Assembly: GCA_003599575.1 (NCBI GenBank)
Contig: QZKV01000029.1
Coordinates: 1 to 63,037 of the forward strand
DNA: 63,037 nucleotides
Direction: 5' to 3'
DNA from: Desulfobacteraceae bacterium
GTDB lineage: Bacteria; Desulfobacterota; Desulfobacteria; Desulfobacterales; Desulfosarcinaceae
The notes under the pieces were generated by a model. The model worked only from the letters and a program-made list of their open reading frames with translations, was not told the origin of the DNA and searched no databases. Within the stretch, counting starts at the first letter, position 1, and each line of letters starts with the position of its first letter. The position numbers and the translations under genes were made by a program. Positions 37,615 through 47,261 of the stretch are shown here, piece after piece.

Positions 37615-38865
37615 ATGAAGAAGATCCTGATTTTGGGTTCCGGCGCCGGAGGAACCATGATGGCCGCCAAGCTGCGCAGGGAACTCAATGAACTGGAATG
37701 GTCCGTTACCATTATCGACCCCGACGAAATGCATCATTATCAACCTGGGTGGCTGTTCATTCCTTTCGGTATCTACACGGCCAAGGATTGCATGAAACCC
37801 AAGCGTGATTTCATCCCCAAGGGAGTCACTTTCGTGCTCGATGAGGTGGTCCATGTGGATGCCGGCCAACGCGTGGTGAAAACCCTGAAGGGACAATACG
37901 ATTACGACTACCTGATCATTGCCACGGGCTGCCGGATCGCACCCGAGGAGGTCGAAGGGCTGGAGAACTGGAAACCGGACCCGCAATCCAACGTGCATAC
38001 CTTCTTCACTGTGGAAAGCGCCGTCGCCCTTCACAAGAAGATGAGGTACTTCAAAAAAGGGCGCATGGTCTTCAACATCGCCGAAATGCCGCACAAATGC
38101 CCGGTGGTGCCGGTGGAGTTTGTTTTTATGGCCGATTGGTTCTTTGCTAAAGACGGCATCCGGGATGATATCGAAATCGAGTTTGTGACCCCCAACACCG
38201 GCATCTTCACCAAACCCATCGCCACCAAGGTGCTCAGTGTGGCTGCGGAAAAGAAAAAGATCAAGGTGACACCCAATTTCCATTTGACCACCGTCAACGA
38301 GCAGGAGGGTTATCTCGAATCGGCCACCGGGGATCGGGTGGATTATGATCTGCTGGTTTCCACCATGCCCAATCTCGGGGCACGCTATGTGGATGAATCC
38401 GGTTTGGGTGACGGGATGGGTTATGTGCTCACCAACCCCAATACCCTCAAGGCTGAAAAGCAAGACAACATCTATGTGGTCGGCGATGCCACCAATGTGC
38501 CTACTTCCAAAGCCGGCTCGGTGGCCCATTACGAGGCCGAGATCGTCGTGGAAAACCTGTTGCGCGAAATCGAGGGTCTTGAGCCCAAACCGGCTTTCGA
38601 CGGCCATTCCACCTGCTTCATCGTCTCCGGCTACGACAAGGCCTATCTATTTGACTTCAATTATAAAACAGAACCTTTGCCCGGCAAATACCCGTTCCCC
38701 GGTCTAGGGCCCTTTGACCTGGTCGGCGAGAGCAACCTCAATTACTGGGGTAAAATGATGTTCAAATGGGTCTACTGGAACCTGTTGCTTACAGGCCAGG
38801 ACCTGCCCTTGGAACCCCAGATGACCATGGCCGGCAAAAACTGGCCCAGCATCGAGCTTGAGTAG
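37615..38865 (+). CDS. Sulfide:quinone oxidoreductase-like flavoprotein
   Basis: 416 residues of the FAD-dependent SQR/FCSD group. The N-terminal dinucleotide fold has GSGAGGTMMAAKL (8-20), then YQPGWLFIPFG, LIIATGCRIAP (Cys106), EMPHKCPVVPVEFVFMADW (Cys162), VVGDATNVPTSKAGSVAHYE (FAD contact), and a late Cys334 (STCFIVSG). Cys162 and Cys334 sit where SQR keeps its redox-active pair. The C-terminal YWGKMMFKWVYWNLLL is amphipathic and suits monotopic membrane binding. It would oxidise sulfide to polysulfide and pass electrons to quinone. AGGAGG lies five bases before ATG. DUF1641 follows by 8 bases. Confidence 0.85.
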   Translation: MKKILILGSGAGGTMMAAKLRRELNELEWSVTIIDPDEMHHYQPGWLFIPFGIYTAKDCMKPKRDFIPKGVTFVLDEVVHVDAGQRVVKTLKGQYDYDYLIIATGCRIAPEEVEGLENWKPDPQSNVHTFFTVESAVALHKKMRYFKKGRMVFNIAEMPHKCPVVPVEFVFMADWFFAKDGIRDDIEIEFVTPNTGIFTKPIATKVLSVAAEKKKIKVTPNFHLTTVNEQEGYLESATGDRVDYDLLVSTMPNLGARYVDESGLGDGMGYVLTNPNTLKAEKQDNIYVVGDATNVPTSKAGSVAHYEAEIVVENLLREIEGLEPKPAFDGHSTCFIVSGYDKAYLFDFNYKTEPLPGKYPFPGLGPFDLVGESNLNYWGKMMFKWVYWNLLLTGQDLPLEPQMTMAGKNWPSIELE

Positions 38866-38873
38866 GAGGCCCC

Positions 38874-39572
38874 ATGACCAACGAAGAGTTGATTTTGCAG
38901 CGACTGGATGCATTGGAGGCCAAGCTTACCCCCCTCATCAAGGATCGGCAAAAGTGGACTGAATTCAAAGATGACCTGATCCCGCTGCAAAACCATGCGG
39001 TTGCATTGTTCATCGAACAATTGCAGGAGGTGGAGGCCGGATTTCAACTGGAAGATGCCCTCACCCTGGTCAAACGCTCGATGCGCAGCATCAAGAACTT
39101 CCTCTTTATCTTAAAGGCCACGGACAACATCATCGATTTCGTCACCGACCTAGAGCCGCTGCTGAAATCCGCGGTTCCTAAAATGATCGAGCATTTGGAC
39201 GAACTGGAGCGCAAGGGGGTATTCCGCATTGTCAAATCCATGCTCGATATCCGCGCCAAAATCGCGGCCGCTTATGATCACCATGATATCGAACAGATCG
39301 GCGACGGGCTGGTGGCCCTGCTCGCTTTGGCCAAGAAAATGGCCGATCCCAGGACCCTGGCATTCCTGGAAAAGATGGCCGAGATTCCGGCTTCGCTCGA
39401 CCTCAGCCAAGCCCCCAAGGTGGGACCGTTCGGCCTGATTTCGGCCGGATTCAATCCCGAAGTCAAAGAGGGTTTGGGGGTTTTGATGGCCCTGACCAAA
39501 GCCATGGCCAAGCTGAAAACCGATGGACATGTGCCGGATAAGGTGGTGCGCCCTGCTGAAATCGCATCGTGA
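38874..39572 (+). CDS. DUF1641 family protein
   Basis: 232 residues, soluble and mostly helical, with a DUF1641 block (AVPKMIEHLDELERKGVFR, then SMLDIRAKIA). DUF1641 genes frequently stand next to SQR-like or formate-dehydrogenase-like oxidoreductase genes; no activity is known. AGGAGG precedes the ATG and the gap to the SQR-like gene is 8 bases, so the two are surely cotranscribed. It may be an accessory or docking subunit. Confidence 0.82.
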   Translation: MTNEELILQRLDALEAKLTPLIKDRQKWTEFKDDLIPLQNHAVALFIEQLQEVEAGFQLEDALTLVKRSMRSIKNFLFILKATDNIIDFVTDLEPLLKSAVPKMIEHLDELERKGVFRIVKSMLDIRAKIAAAYDHHDIEQIGDGLVALLALAKKMADPRTLAFLEKMAEIPASLDLSQAPKVGPFGLISAGFNPEVKEGLGVLMALTKAMAKLKTDGHVPDKVVRPAEIAS

Positions 39573-39671
39573 AAATCTGCCGCTGGCCGCCAGCTCCACA
39601 ACCAGCGTGCTTGCTCGAGGGGCGGTTTAGGGCGATGAATAACCTCTTCAAATGGCTGAAGGGAGACGAGA

Positions 39672-40196
39672 ATGCCACATGCATCGGAAAGAAAGATCCT
39701 CATCGTCGATGACGAACCCGATGTGCGCAATTTTCTGGCGGCCTGCATTGAGGATGCCGGATTTCAAGTGGATACCGCGGCAGACGGGGAGGAAGCCCTT
39801 GAGAAGCTTAAGCTCGACCCGCCCGACCTGATGACGCTGGATATGGTGATGCCGCGCAAGTCAGGCATCAATCTGATGCGTCAGTTGCGCAGCATGGAGC
39901 GCTTCGCCCATTTGCCGGTCATTGTCATCACCGCTCATGCGCATGACGAACTCGGCAGCGAGGATTTCAAAGGGTTCAATGCTTTCGCCTCGGGTCTGCG
40001 TCCCCGCGTCACCCTAGAGAAACCGGTTACGCCCAAGAAACTCGTGGATGCCATCAGCACCATCCTGGGCGTGGAAACGGACGCACCGCCCCTGTCCCAG
40101 CGGGAAGACGAACGTTTTCAGATTATGGAAATGATCGGCAGAACGGATCCCGCCAATCTGCAAAAAATCCGGGAACTGCTGAACAGCAAAAGGTGA
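39672..40196 (+). CDS. Single-domain response regulator with C-terminal extension
   Basis: 174 residues: VDDEPDV pocket, acceptor Asp57 in LMTLDMVMPRKSG, VIVITAHAHDEL, and LEKPVTPKKLVDA. About 45 residues follow the receiver (TDAPPLSQREDERFQIMEM onward), without a recognisable DNA-binding fold. GGGAG precedes ATG. It follows SQR and DUF1641 at about 100 bases and resembles the receiver at 36962, so receivers flank the SQR pair on both sides. A hairpin terminator follows. Confidence 0.87.
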   Translation: MPHASERKILIVDDEPDVRNFLAACIEDAGFQVDTAADGEEALEKLKLDPPDLMTLDMVMPRKSGINLMRQLRSMERFAHLPVIVITAHAHDELGSEDFKGFNAFASGLRPRVTLEKPVTPKKLVDAISTILGVETDAPPLSQREDERFQIMEMIGRTDPANLQKIRELLNSKR

Positions 40197-40297
40197 TGGA
40201 AGCGTACAATTGGGAAGCGCCGCCGCGCCATTTCGATCCAAGGGAGAACTTACCGGCACAAGGCCTCCCGTTTCGCTTGAAATGACAGAAAACGGGC

Positions 40298-40331
40298 ATT
40301 TACGAATCTCAAGCGTCTGGGATTCGTAAAT
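40298..40331. terminator. Bidirectional hairpin between convergent genes
   Basis: ATTTACGAATC (40298-40308) and GATTCGTAAAT (40321-40331) form a perfect 11-bp stem with a 12-base loop. On the minus strand it runs into GCCCGTTTTC. It sits between the receiver gene and the convergent Rrf2 gene; no long T tract. Confidence 0.5.
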
Positions 40332-40334
40332 AGC

Positions 40335-40766
40335 CTAGCACCTTCTGTGGGTGAACGGGGTCTGGGTTTCGGTGAGCAGATCGGCGATCGTGACCCCGTC
40401 CAGTTTTTCGTACATAGCCTCCGTAGCCTCGATCCAGACACCACGCACACGGCATTCCGAGGATCTTGAACATTTATCCGGATGGCCGACACATTCAACC
40501 AGATCGGTATGGCCTTCAAACAACCTTACGACTTGGCCAACGGTGATTTGCGAGGCCGCTTTATTCAACTGGTGCCCCCCTTTGGAACCCCTGACGCTTT
40601 TGATCAACTGGACGCTTTTTAAGGTGCGGATCAGTTGTTCCACGTATTTGCCCGGAATTTTTTGCTGCCTGGCGATTTCACTGACCTGCACAGGCTCACC
40701 ACCCGGGTGGCGGGCCAACTCCAACAGAATGCGCGTACCATAACGGCTGCGTGTAGACAGTTTCAT
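40335..40766 (-). CDS. Rrf2/IscR-family transcriptional regulator
   Basis: 143 residues. N-terminal winged helix (MKLSTRSRYGTRILLELA, with VSEIARQQKIPGKYVEQLIRTL as recognition region, and RGSKGGHQL wing). Three cysteines, Cys92, Cys99 and Cys105, occupy the [2Fe-2S] ligand positions of IscR (92, 98, 104 there), so it is probably an Fe-S-sensing regulator. Start at MKLSTRS rather than the frame start at 40787, since an AAGGTG site precedes it. No isc or suf gene is adjacent; the SQR unit and its operator-like palindrome are the nearest plausible targets. Confidence 0.88.
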   Translation of the reverse strand: MKLSTRSRYGTRILLELARHPGGEPVQVSEIARQQKIPGKYVEQLIRTLKSVQLIKSVRGSKGGHQLNKAASQITVGQVVRLFEGHTDLVECVGHPDKCSRSSECRVRGVWIEATEAMYEKLDGVTIADLLTETQTPFTHRRC

Positions 40767-41065
40767 ATTAAATACACCTTGGCGCAAAGGTTAAACAGCA
40801 TTGAGGTGCATGCGGTTATTGTGGATAGACTCGTGTCTTTTCCGGCAATCCTCGATGTCGGGTCCTATTTAGCTCAAATGGATGGAATTGTCTGCAGGTT
40901 TTCCAATTAGAACCGCAAACGGCGCCGCGACGGTCTGTCTCCCGGGCTTTGGCGAGCAGGCCTGCTTCGGCCGGATCAATGGAAAGCCGGGATTAACCGG
41001 CTGGAAAGCCCGTCCCGTGAATCATGAATATGGAAACACTCCGGGCGCTGCGAGGCTATTTTTCG

Positions 41066-42580
41066 TCACCCCGGAGGGTCTTTCGCAATAACGGACTGGA
41101 AGATGTCGAGAATCGTTCTATCCAGGTATGATTCTTCCTTGTAGGTAAGAAAAGCCGAATTAAAGGCATTGGTCACCTGGGCGATCTTTTTATAGGCGTA
41201 GCCCACTCCGTGAAAAGAATCGCGCAAAGAAGCCAGAGCCTCCTGTATCTGTTTTGAGGTGCTGTCGGTTGGCCCCTTGTCTTCAAGGGGCTGGAGCAGC
41301 TTTGCAAGGGCTTTTATATCTTCCTCCACGCACTCTTGCGAAAAGAGCAGGGTCGCCAGATGCGAGTTCAGATAATGGCACATGCCGCCGGCGGCATTCC
41401 GCAGGACCCTGTTCCTCTGATCCTCCATGGTCTTGGTGATGTTGTGGATGAGACCTTCATAATGAAGGATATCGCCTGCGCCATTTATCTTTGCCCGCGC
41501 AGTGATCGCCACCTCGATGACTTTTTCACTCCTGTCCTTGAGTCTGGCGCGCTTGCCCGCAACATAGCCTTTCTCCCTGAGCTCGGCCAGAAGCTCTTCT
41601 CTCTCGGAGGGGTCCACCCAGGTTTCCTTGATATTCGATCCAAGTGCCTCCTCCCGGGTCTTGAAGCCGAGGAGCTTGAGGCCGGCGTCGTTGATATCCA
41701 TGAAGGTCCCCTCCGGCGTGACGGCGTAAGCCATGTCATTGGTGGATTCGAAGAAGCTGCGGTACTTTTCTTCGCTCAGCTTCAAGGCGTCCAGAGCCAG
41801 CTTCTCTTCGGTGATGTCCCGGATCACGTGATCGATTCGGCGCACGCGCCCCTTTTCACCATATACGAGCCGGCCTTCATCCAAAACCCATTTGACCGCG
41901 CGGTTATTGCTGATAATGCCGTAGGAAAGCTCGGCAAACTCAAGCTCGGGAATCGATGCATAAAAATGTTTTACTTTTTCCGAATCGCCGGGAAGGACAA
42001 AATCCATGATATGCCGCTTGCCGGAACGAAAGTCTCTGACCGGAACCCCGTAAAGCGCTTCTGCAGAAGGGTTGATGGCGAGGATGGAACTATCACTGGG
42101 TGAAAAAGAAACCACGACATCGTTCATGGAATGCAGGATGCTTTCGAGCCGTTCCTTCATCCTCAGAAGCTCGAGCCTGGTTTTTCTTCTTTCGGTGATA
42201 TCTGTTATAGCTCCAAGTACTGCAGCGCTTCCGGCGCACTGGATGATGTTCACCTTCATCTCCATAATGCCGTCTTCCTCAGGCCGCTGCATTGTGAAAT
42301 CGATCCTGTCGGGAAGCCCGTCGGACATTGTTCTCTGCGCCAAAAATTTTGAAACCGCTTTCCTGTCGGAAGAAGCGATCAGCTCTGAGAATTCCGAACC
42401 CAAGACAGTTTCAGGGTTTTTGCGGCAGATTTCATAAAAGGCCCTGTTTGCGAATACGATTCTGCCGTCCTTGATGATGACGACACCCTCATTGATATGT
42501 TCTACGATGTCCCGGTATCCCATGTCCCCATTGCAGAACGCAGTTTCACCGGCATTTGCGATCTTCTTGGATTGTGCCAT
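41066..42580 (-). CDS. Three-PAS protein ending in a HisKA-like helix, no ATPase domain
   Basis: 504 residues from ATG 42580 (GAGGGAAA upstream). PAS domains at about 20-130 (EGVVIIKDGRIVFANRAF), 135-260 (ILAINPSAEALYGVPVRDF) and 265-385 (GTFMDINDAGLKLLGFKTRE). The last 110 residues start with a dimerisation/phosphoacceptor-like helix, GGMCHYLNSHLATLLFSQE, whose His (about 402) aligns with the kinase phosphoacceptor, yet the protein ends without HATPase_c. The next gene is divergent or convergent, so no separate ATPase subunit is adjacent. It could be an HPt-like relay or a sensor that joins another kinase. Start upstream frame (to 42928) rejected. Confidence 0.85.
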   Translation of the reverse strand: MAQSKKIANAGETAFCNGDMGYRDIVEHINEGVVIIKDGRIVFANRAFYEICRKNPETVLGSEFSELIASSDRKAVSKFLAQRTMSDGLPDRIDFTMQRPEEDGIMEMKVNIIQCAGSAAVLGAITDITERRKTRLELLRMKERLESILHSMNDVVVSFSPSDSSILAINPSAEALYGVPVRDFRSGKRHIMDFVLPGDSEKVKHFYASIPELEFAELSYGIISNNRAVKWVLDEGRLVYGEKGRVRRIDHVIRDITEEKLALDALKLSEEKYRSFFESTNDMAYAVTPEGTFMDINDAGLKLLGFKTREEALGSNIKETWVDPSEREELLAELREKGYVAGKRARLKDRSEKVIEVAITARAKINGAGDILHYEGLIHNITKTMEDQRNRVLRNAAGGMCHYLNSHLATLLFSQECVEEDIKALAKLLQPLEDKGPTDSTSKQIQEALASLRDSFHGVGYAYKKIAQVTNAFNSAFLTYKEESYLDRTILDIFQSVIAKDPPG

Positions 42581-42668
42581 CTTTTCCCTCAAACGTTGTC
42601 CCTTGACATCGCATCCTAATGGATTTGGAGTGGATTGCATAGCCAAAATCGAGAGCGGTCCTGTCCCC

Positions 42669-42700
42669 CATTCGAACGTTTTTCGCCTTGCGTTCGAATG
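42669..42700. promoter_or_regulatory. 10-bp inverted repeat in a divergent promoter region
   Basis: CATTCGAACG (42669-42678) and CGTTCGAATG (42691-42700) are perfect complements 12 bases apart, each containing the self-palindrome TTCGAA. It lies between the PAS protein gene (minus) and the DUF2652 gene (plus); no T tract, so operator is likelier than terminator. Confidence 0.5.
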
Positions 42701-42812
42701 GTACCGCCTTATCCTTAAATATCGAATCGGTAATCTGCCCTTAGGCTCCATCTGCCGATAGAGCAACCCGGATTCCCAAAACGCCACGGCCACAGGATCG
42801 GAGGCAAGTGTC

Positions 42813-43946
42813 ATGAAAGACAGAATAGAACGAGGTTTCATCGTACTCGCGGATATCTCCGGATTCACCTCCTTTATGGAACGGACCGAAATCGCGCACA
42901 GCGCCACCATTCTGCAGGGCCTCATCAATCTGATTATCCAGCGGTTTTCACCGGTGCTGCATATCGCCGAAGTGGAAGGCGATGCCGTCTTTGCCTATGT
43001 CCCGGAATCCCGGATCACGCGGGGCGAGCTGCTGCTTGAACTCATCGAGGCCACTTACGCCGATTATCGTGATCGGCAGCAGACCATGCAGCACAACGCA
43101 GGCTGTCCGTGCAGGGCCTGTCAGGCCATCCACACCCTCGATCTGAAATTCGTGACCCACCATGGGGAATACATTCTTCAAGATATCGCCGGGAAGCGCA
43201 AACCGGTGGGTGCCAGCGTCAACCTGGTCCACCGTCTGCTCAAGAACAACATCAATGCGGTCACCGGCTGGCGCGGCTATGCCCTTTTTTCACAACCTAG
43301 CCTTGAAAACATGCGCGTTCATCCGGATGTCATGCGCTATTTGGACATCCCCTATGAATTTGGAGTCGTGCCAACCGGAATCATCGACCTGAATGCACGC
43401 TACAATAAGCTGCTGCAGGACCGCAGAGTGTTCCTGTCCCGGGAAGAGGCCGATTTGAGCACATCGTATACGTTCAACGCGCTGCCGCCGGTCGTTTGGG
43501 ACTGGTTGACCGATCCGCGCAAGCGTAAACATTGGGTGCCGCATTCGAATTTGAGCGTCGAGCAACAGCCGCTTGGACGCACGGGCCCATCGACCCGGTA
43601 TCATTGCTCCACCAGCGATGTCATTGAGGAGATCGTGGATTGGCGTCCTTTTAAATACTACACAGTCTATCTGATCAAAGGACGTTTCAAGATCATGATC
43701 ACCAGCGAACTGGAACCGGTGGAAAGCGGCACGCACATCCGCTGGAACATGAAATGGTGCGGTCCGCTGTCCCGAATGATCGGCCGCCCGGTCACGCGAT
43801 TTTTTGCCAACAAGAAATTTCAATTGAAAGAGAATTTCGAACGCCTGGCGCAATTGGCGGCTGACGTGGAAAAACCCGAAAGGCCGGGCGATGCCGCTGC
43901 CGCGTCAGCCTACCGTTCTTCGCAGTCAGAAAAAATGCCGGGGTGA
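42813..43946 (+). CDS. DUF2652 (cyclase-like) plus SRPBCC/START-like domain protein
   Basis: 377 residues. Residues 5-195 resemble DUF2652, a nucleotide-cyclase-related fold: [51 protein letters not shown] motif (about 98-103) may hold a metal or form a disulfide. Residues about 205-355 form an SRPBCC-like ligand-binding domain ([34 protein letters not shown]). Whether any cyclase activity remains is doubtful, as not all metal-binding Asp/Glu are obvious. GGAGG precedes ATG. The 3' end overlaps cysC tail to tail by 37 bases. Confidence 0.82.
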   Translation: MKDRIERGFIVLADISGFTSFMERTEIAHSATILQGLINLIIQRFSPVLHIAEVEGDAVFAYVPESRITRGELLLELIEATYADYRDRQQTMQHNAGCPCRACQAIHTLDLKFVTHHGEYILQDIAGKRKPVGASVNLVHRLLKNNINAVTGWRGYALFSQPSLENMRVHPDVMRYLDIPYEFGVVPTGIIDLNARYNKLLQDRRVFLSREEADLSTSYTFNALPPVVWDWLTDPRKRKHWVPHSNLSVEQQPLGRTGPSTRYHCSTSDVIEEIVDWRPFKYYTVYLIKGRFKIMITSELEPVESGTHIRWNMKWCGPLSRMIGRPVTRFFANKKFQLKENFERLAQLAADVEKPERPGDAAAASAYRSSQSEKMPG

Positions 43947-44578
43947 CGGTGCCGCGTTTCCATCTTTTGCTTGGGGATCAGCTGGTGAGTTTCCAGGTAG
44001 GCAAGAATGACTTCAACACCCTCTTCCAGGGAGATGGAATCTGTGTGCAGCCGGATTTCCTGATTTTCGGGGGGCTCATACGGGGCGCTGATCCCGGTGA
44101 ACTCTTTGATGATCCCGGCCCTTGCCTTGGCATAGGCGCCCTTGGGATCACGTTGCTCACAGATGGACAGCGGGCAGTCCACAAATACTTCGATAAAAGT
44201 GTCGCCGTCAGCCAGCCCTCTTGCACACCGCCGATCCGCACGATAAGGGGAAATAAAAGCCGTCAGGTTGATCACCCCGCAATCCCGGAAAAGTTTGGCC
44301 ACTTCGCCGATCCTGCGGATGTTCTCGGCACGGTCCGCGGGTGAAAAGCCCAAATTGCTGTTGAGGCCGTGCCTGATGTTGTCGCCATCCAGAATATAGG
44401 TATGCAGCCCGCGCAGGTGCAACGCCTTTTCAGTCGCTGCCGCCAGAGTGGATTTGCCGGACGCCGACAAACCCGTGAACCAGATGGTGACGCCGCGGTG
44501 ACCGCAAAGCCTTTCACGGTCGGCCCGGGCCACGCTTCCGATATGCCAGTGGATGTTGGTTGCTTGGCTATCCATCAT
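43910..44578 (-). CDS. cysC: Adenylylsulfate (APS) kinase
   Basis: 222 residues. P-loop GLSASGKST (near 36-44), [18 protein letters not shown] (APS-binding Asp/Arg), [42 protein letters not shown], and [15 protein letters not shown] are all conserved. It phosphorylates APS to PAPS for sulfation or assimilation. The frame opens with GTG 44584; ATG 44578 is preferred, ATG 44575 possible. Terminal overlap with the convergent DUF2652 gene. It ends a long minus-strand gene row; in a sulfate reducer APS is abundant, so the product more probably serves sulfation or assimilatory needs. Confidence 0.92.
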   Translation of the reverse strand: MMDSQATNIHWHIGSVARADRERLCGHRGVTIWFTGLSASGKSTLAAATEKALHLRGLHTYILDGDNIRHGLNSNLGFSPADRAENIRRIGEVAKLFRDCGVINLTAFISPYRADRRCARGLADGDTFIEVFVDCPLSICEQRDPKGAYAKARAGIIKEFTGISAPYEPPENQEIRLHTDSISLEEGVEVILAYLETHQLIPKQKMETRHRHPGIFSDCEER

Positions 44579-44775
44579 TTTCACGCCTGCCTCTTTGAGG
44601 AATCAAAAATTCATCCGCGAGGACAGCTGTACAAGCGGTTTCCGAGGTGCTCCCCTGCGCCCGGGCAGCAGCATTTTTGCTTTTCTCGTTTTCAACCCCG
44701 ACAATTCACGCTGCTGCCACCCGGGACAAGGCCAATGTACGGCAGCAGCGTCCAAAGTGCAGATAGGCCCTCAGT

Positions 44776-45237
44776 TCATCTCTTTTTGGAGGGAAAAACA
44801 TCGAATACCGATTTCGGCGATTCGACCACCCTCTGGATCTTCTCCTGCAAGTCCGTTTTCAGCGCTTTATCCTTTTTTTCCCAGGCGCCTTCGATCTTGG
44901 CAACCAGGTCGTCGATTTCACACGGCTTGGTCAGATAGTCGTAGGCGCCGAACTTCATTGCCTCCAGGGCCGAATCGATGGAGCCATGCCCTGTAAGAAT
45001 CAGGGTCTGAGCGAACAAGCCCAGCTTCTGGATCTCTTTGAGCGTGGTCAGCCCGTCCATGCCGGGCATCTTCAGATCCAGTACGATCACATCCACGGGA
45101 TGCTCCTCCAGGGCCCGGATGGCGGCGTCACCGCTGTTGACGGCGGTCACGATATATCCGCGGGTGGAAAGCAGCTTGGCCATATTGCGGGTAAAGATCT
45201 CTTCGTCATCTACGAGAAGTATTCTTGAGCCTTTCAT
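44776..45237 (-). CDS. Single-domain response regulator
   Basis: 153 residues: acceptor Asp54 in VIVLDLKMPGMDG, LILTGHGSIDSALEAMKFGAYDYLTKP, and a C-terminal charged helix (EKKDKALKTDLQEKIQRVVE). Strong AAGGAGG seven bases before ATG. It follows the dCache kinase by 35 bases on the same strand, which makes them a probable pair, and belongs to the same receiver subfamily as 11331 and 14888. Confidence 0.92.
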   Translation of the reverse strand: MKGSRILLVDDEEIFTRNMAKLLSTRGYIVTAVNSGDAAIRALEEHPVDVIVLDLKMPGMDGLTTLKEIQKLGLFAQTLILTGHGSIDSALEAMKFGAYDYLTKPCEIDDLVAKIEGAWEKKDKALKTDLQEKIQRVVESPKSVFDVFPSKKR

Positions 45238-45272
45238 TGCAGTGCCTCCTTTTGCTGCCGGTCGCAGCGGGT

Positions 45273-47033
45273 TTACGCTTTCTGCATGAGCGCAGCCGGC
45301 GGGCGCAGCGGCAGAAAGATGTCGAATCGGGTACCTTTGCCGGGCGCGCTCTGTACAGCGATGCGGCCGCCCAGCCGCTCAACGATGCTGTAGCAGATGG
45401 AAAGACCGAGACCGGTGCCCTTGCCCACCGGTTTGGTCGTAAAAAATGGATCGAAGATCTTCTCCAGGTTTTCGCGGGGGATTCCGCATCCGGTATCGCT
45501 GATGCACAGATGGACCGCCTGATTGTCTTCGGCCATGGATGTAGCGATGTCGATACGGCCGTAAGGTTTGCCTTCATGGGCATCGATGGCGTTGGTGATC
45601 AGATTCAAGAAGACCTGCTGCAATTGTGAAGGGTCAGAAACCAGGGCGGGCAACTTGGGATCCAGCTGGGTGCTGAAGCGGATTCCGTTGGCCTTGGCCT
45701 CCCGTTCCATCAGCTCCACCACCTCCTGAATGAAGGCATTCAGATGGACCGTCTCCATGACCGAATGGGTGCGCCGTGAAAAACGCAGCAGGTTATGGGT
45801 GATGCGCTTGCAGCGCTGAATCTGAATATCCATTTGGGCCATGGAGTCGTTGAACTGCATGCGGAAGGACGGGTCGATATCCGGCAATTGCTGCGACGCA
45901 TCCAGCAGTATCTGTTTTTCGGTCAGCATGATCGCCAGCGGATTGTTGATTTCGTGGGCCACGCCGGCGGAGAGTTCCCCGATGGAGGCCAGCTTGCTGG
46001 TCTGCATCAATTGACGGTTCAGCTGATCGTTTTGTTCATCGCGCCGGCGGATCAAGGTGAGCATGTGTTTATTGACCAATACCGCCACCACCAGGATGCT
46101 CAAGGCGCTGATATGCAGAAAAACCAGAACGGCCCGGTTGGCATGATTCACCGCCTGGAACGCTTCCTCATAGTTCTGCGTAACAAAAAGGGTCCAGCGC
46201 GGCTCTTTAAGCCAGGCGCTGCTGATGATCTGGCGCGGCGATGCTTTGGCCGAAGCTGAGTCCGGCCGGTCCACAACTCGAACCTGGATGCCGTCGTGGA
46301 CGGGCACCAGCGGCAGCCGTGCTTTTTCCATGATATATCCGTCAAAACGCGGGCTGGTCTGGTAAATGCCTTGTGTGTTCAGCAGATAGACTTCACCGGT
46401 CCGGCCGATCCTGACATTTTCAACCAGCGAGCGGAACGCCTCGGTGTCGATGGTGGCCCGCAAAATCCAGGGTTGACCGTTTTCCCAGGAAGCTACGGCC
46501 ATGATGAAATGAGGCTCCTGGCGAAAGCCCATGAACATATCGCTGATAAAAAGCCCTTTATCCATGACCTCCCGGAACCAGAACGTCTGGGAATAATTTT
46601 TATCCATCAGATCATAGGGGCCGATGTAAGCCAGGTGCCGACCGGTATGATCGATTACACCCAGGTCGGTCAGGGAGGCGTAATCGTGGTTGATCATCTC
46701 AAATACTTTGTTCAGGTTGGAGGGATTGGCCAGATAGGCCTTGGTATGGGTTCTGGCCACCAGTTGCAGTTTGGAACTGTGCTCCTTGAAAAAGAGCTCG
46801 ATGATTTTCAGGTGATGATTTACTTCATTGCGGAAATTATCGGTCATGCGGCTGCGCGCAAAGCCGGTGTAATGGATGTTGATGCCCCAGCCGACCAGCA
46901 GAAGCGGTACCACGGAACTGATCAGGGTCAGCAGGACAAAGCGGCGGAAGAACCGCTTGTACTGCTCCTTGCGCCGGCCGTTTATCTCCAATAAGGCGCC
47001 TTCCGGAACCAGGCTGTCGGTTGTCGTCAACAT
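45273..47033 (-). CDS. Membrane histidine kinase with dCache sensor
   Basis: 586 residues from ATG 47033. Two transmembrane helices (about 28-48 and 300-322) enclose a periplasmic double-Cache-like sensor ([25 protein letters not shown], split; FLFVT-type end). Cytosolic HisKA with [17 protein letters not shown] (His near 359) and HATPase_c with [20 protein letters not shown] and [20 protein letters not shown]. dCache domains bind small extracellular ligands such as carboxylates or amino acids. The single-domain receiver downstream is the likely substrate. The GNAT-deacetylase gene is next upstream. Confidence 0.92.
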   Translation of the reverse strand: MLTTTDSLVPEGALLEINGRRKEQYKRFFRRFVLLTLISSVVPLLLVGWGINIHYTGFARSRMTDNFRNEVNHHLKIIELFFKEHSSKLQLVARTHTKAYLANPSNLNKVFEMINHDYASLTDLGVIDHTGRHLAYIGPYDLMDKNYSQTFWFREVMDKGLFISDMFMGFRQEPHFIMAVASWENGQPWILRATIDTEAFRSLVENVRIGRTGEVYLLNTQGIYQTSPRFDGYIMEKARLPLVPVHDGIQVRVVDRPDSASAKASPRQIISSAWLKEPRWTLFVTQNYEEAFQAVNHANRAVLVFLHISALSILVVAVLVNKHMLTLIRRRDEQNDQLNRQLMQTSKLASIGELSAGVAHEINNPLAIMLTEKQILLDASQQLPDIDPSFRMQFNDSMAQMDIQIQRCKRITHNLLRFSRRTHSVMETVHLNAFIQEVVELMEREAKANGIRFSTQLDPKLPALVSDPSQLQQVFLNLITNAIDAHEGKPYGRIDIATSMAEDNQAVHLCISDTGCGIPRENLEKIFDPFFTTKPVGKGTGLGLSICYSIVERLGGRIAVQSAPGKGTRFDIFLPLRPPAALMQKA

Positions 47034-47261
47034 GGCTAAACATTCCCGTCTTGTCGGTCGAAAAAGAAGAACTGGCTGCCAAAATTCAGATTTCAATAAG
47101 CATGCCATCGATCCAAACCGCGCCCGGTGTGTGGCAGCGCTAATTTTACCCCGTGTTTACAGGCGGATGGAAAAAGAAGCGGCAGCTTGAGTGCTTTGGA
47201 GGGAAGCGACTGTCTCCTGGCGGCGGACAGTGCGTGTGCAGCCGTGGTGTCACTTTTATGT

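Noticed and set aside
42581..42928. 116-residue N-terminal extension of the PAS protein
   Set aside because: It overlaps the start of the divergent DUF2652 gene, has no domain, and ATG 42580 has a proper ribosome site.
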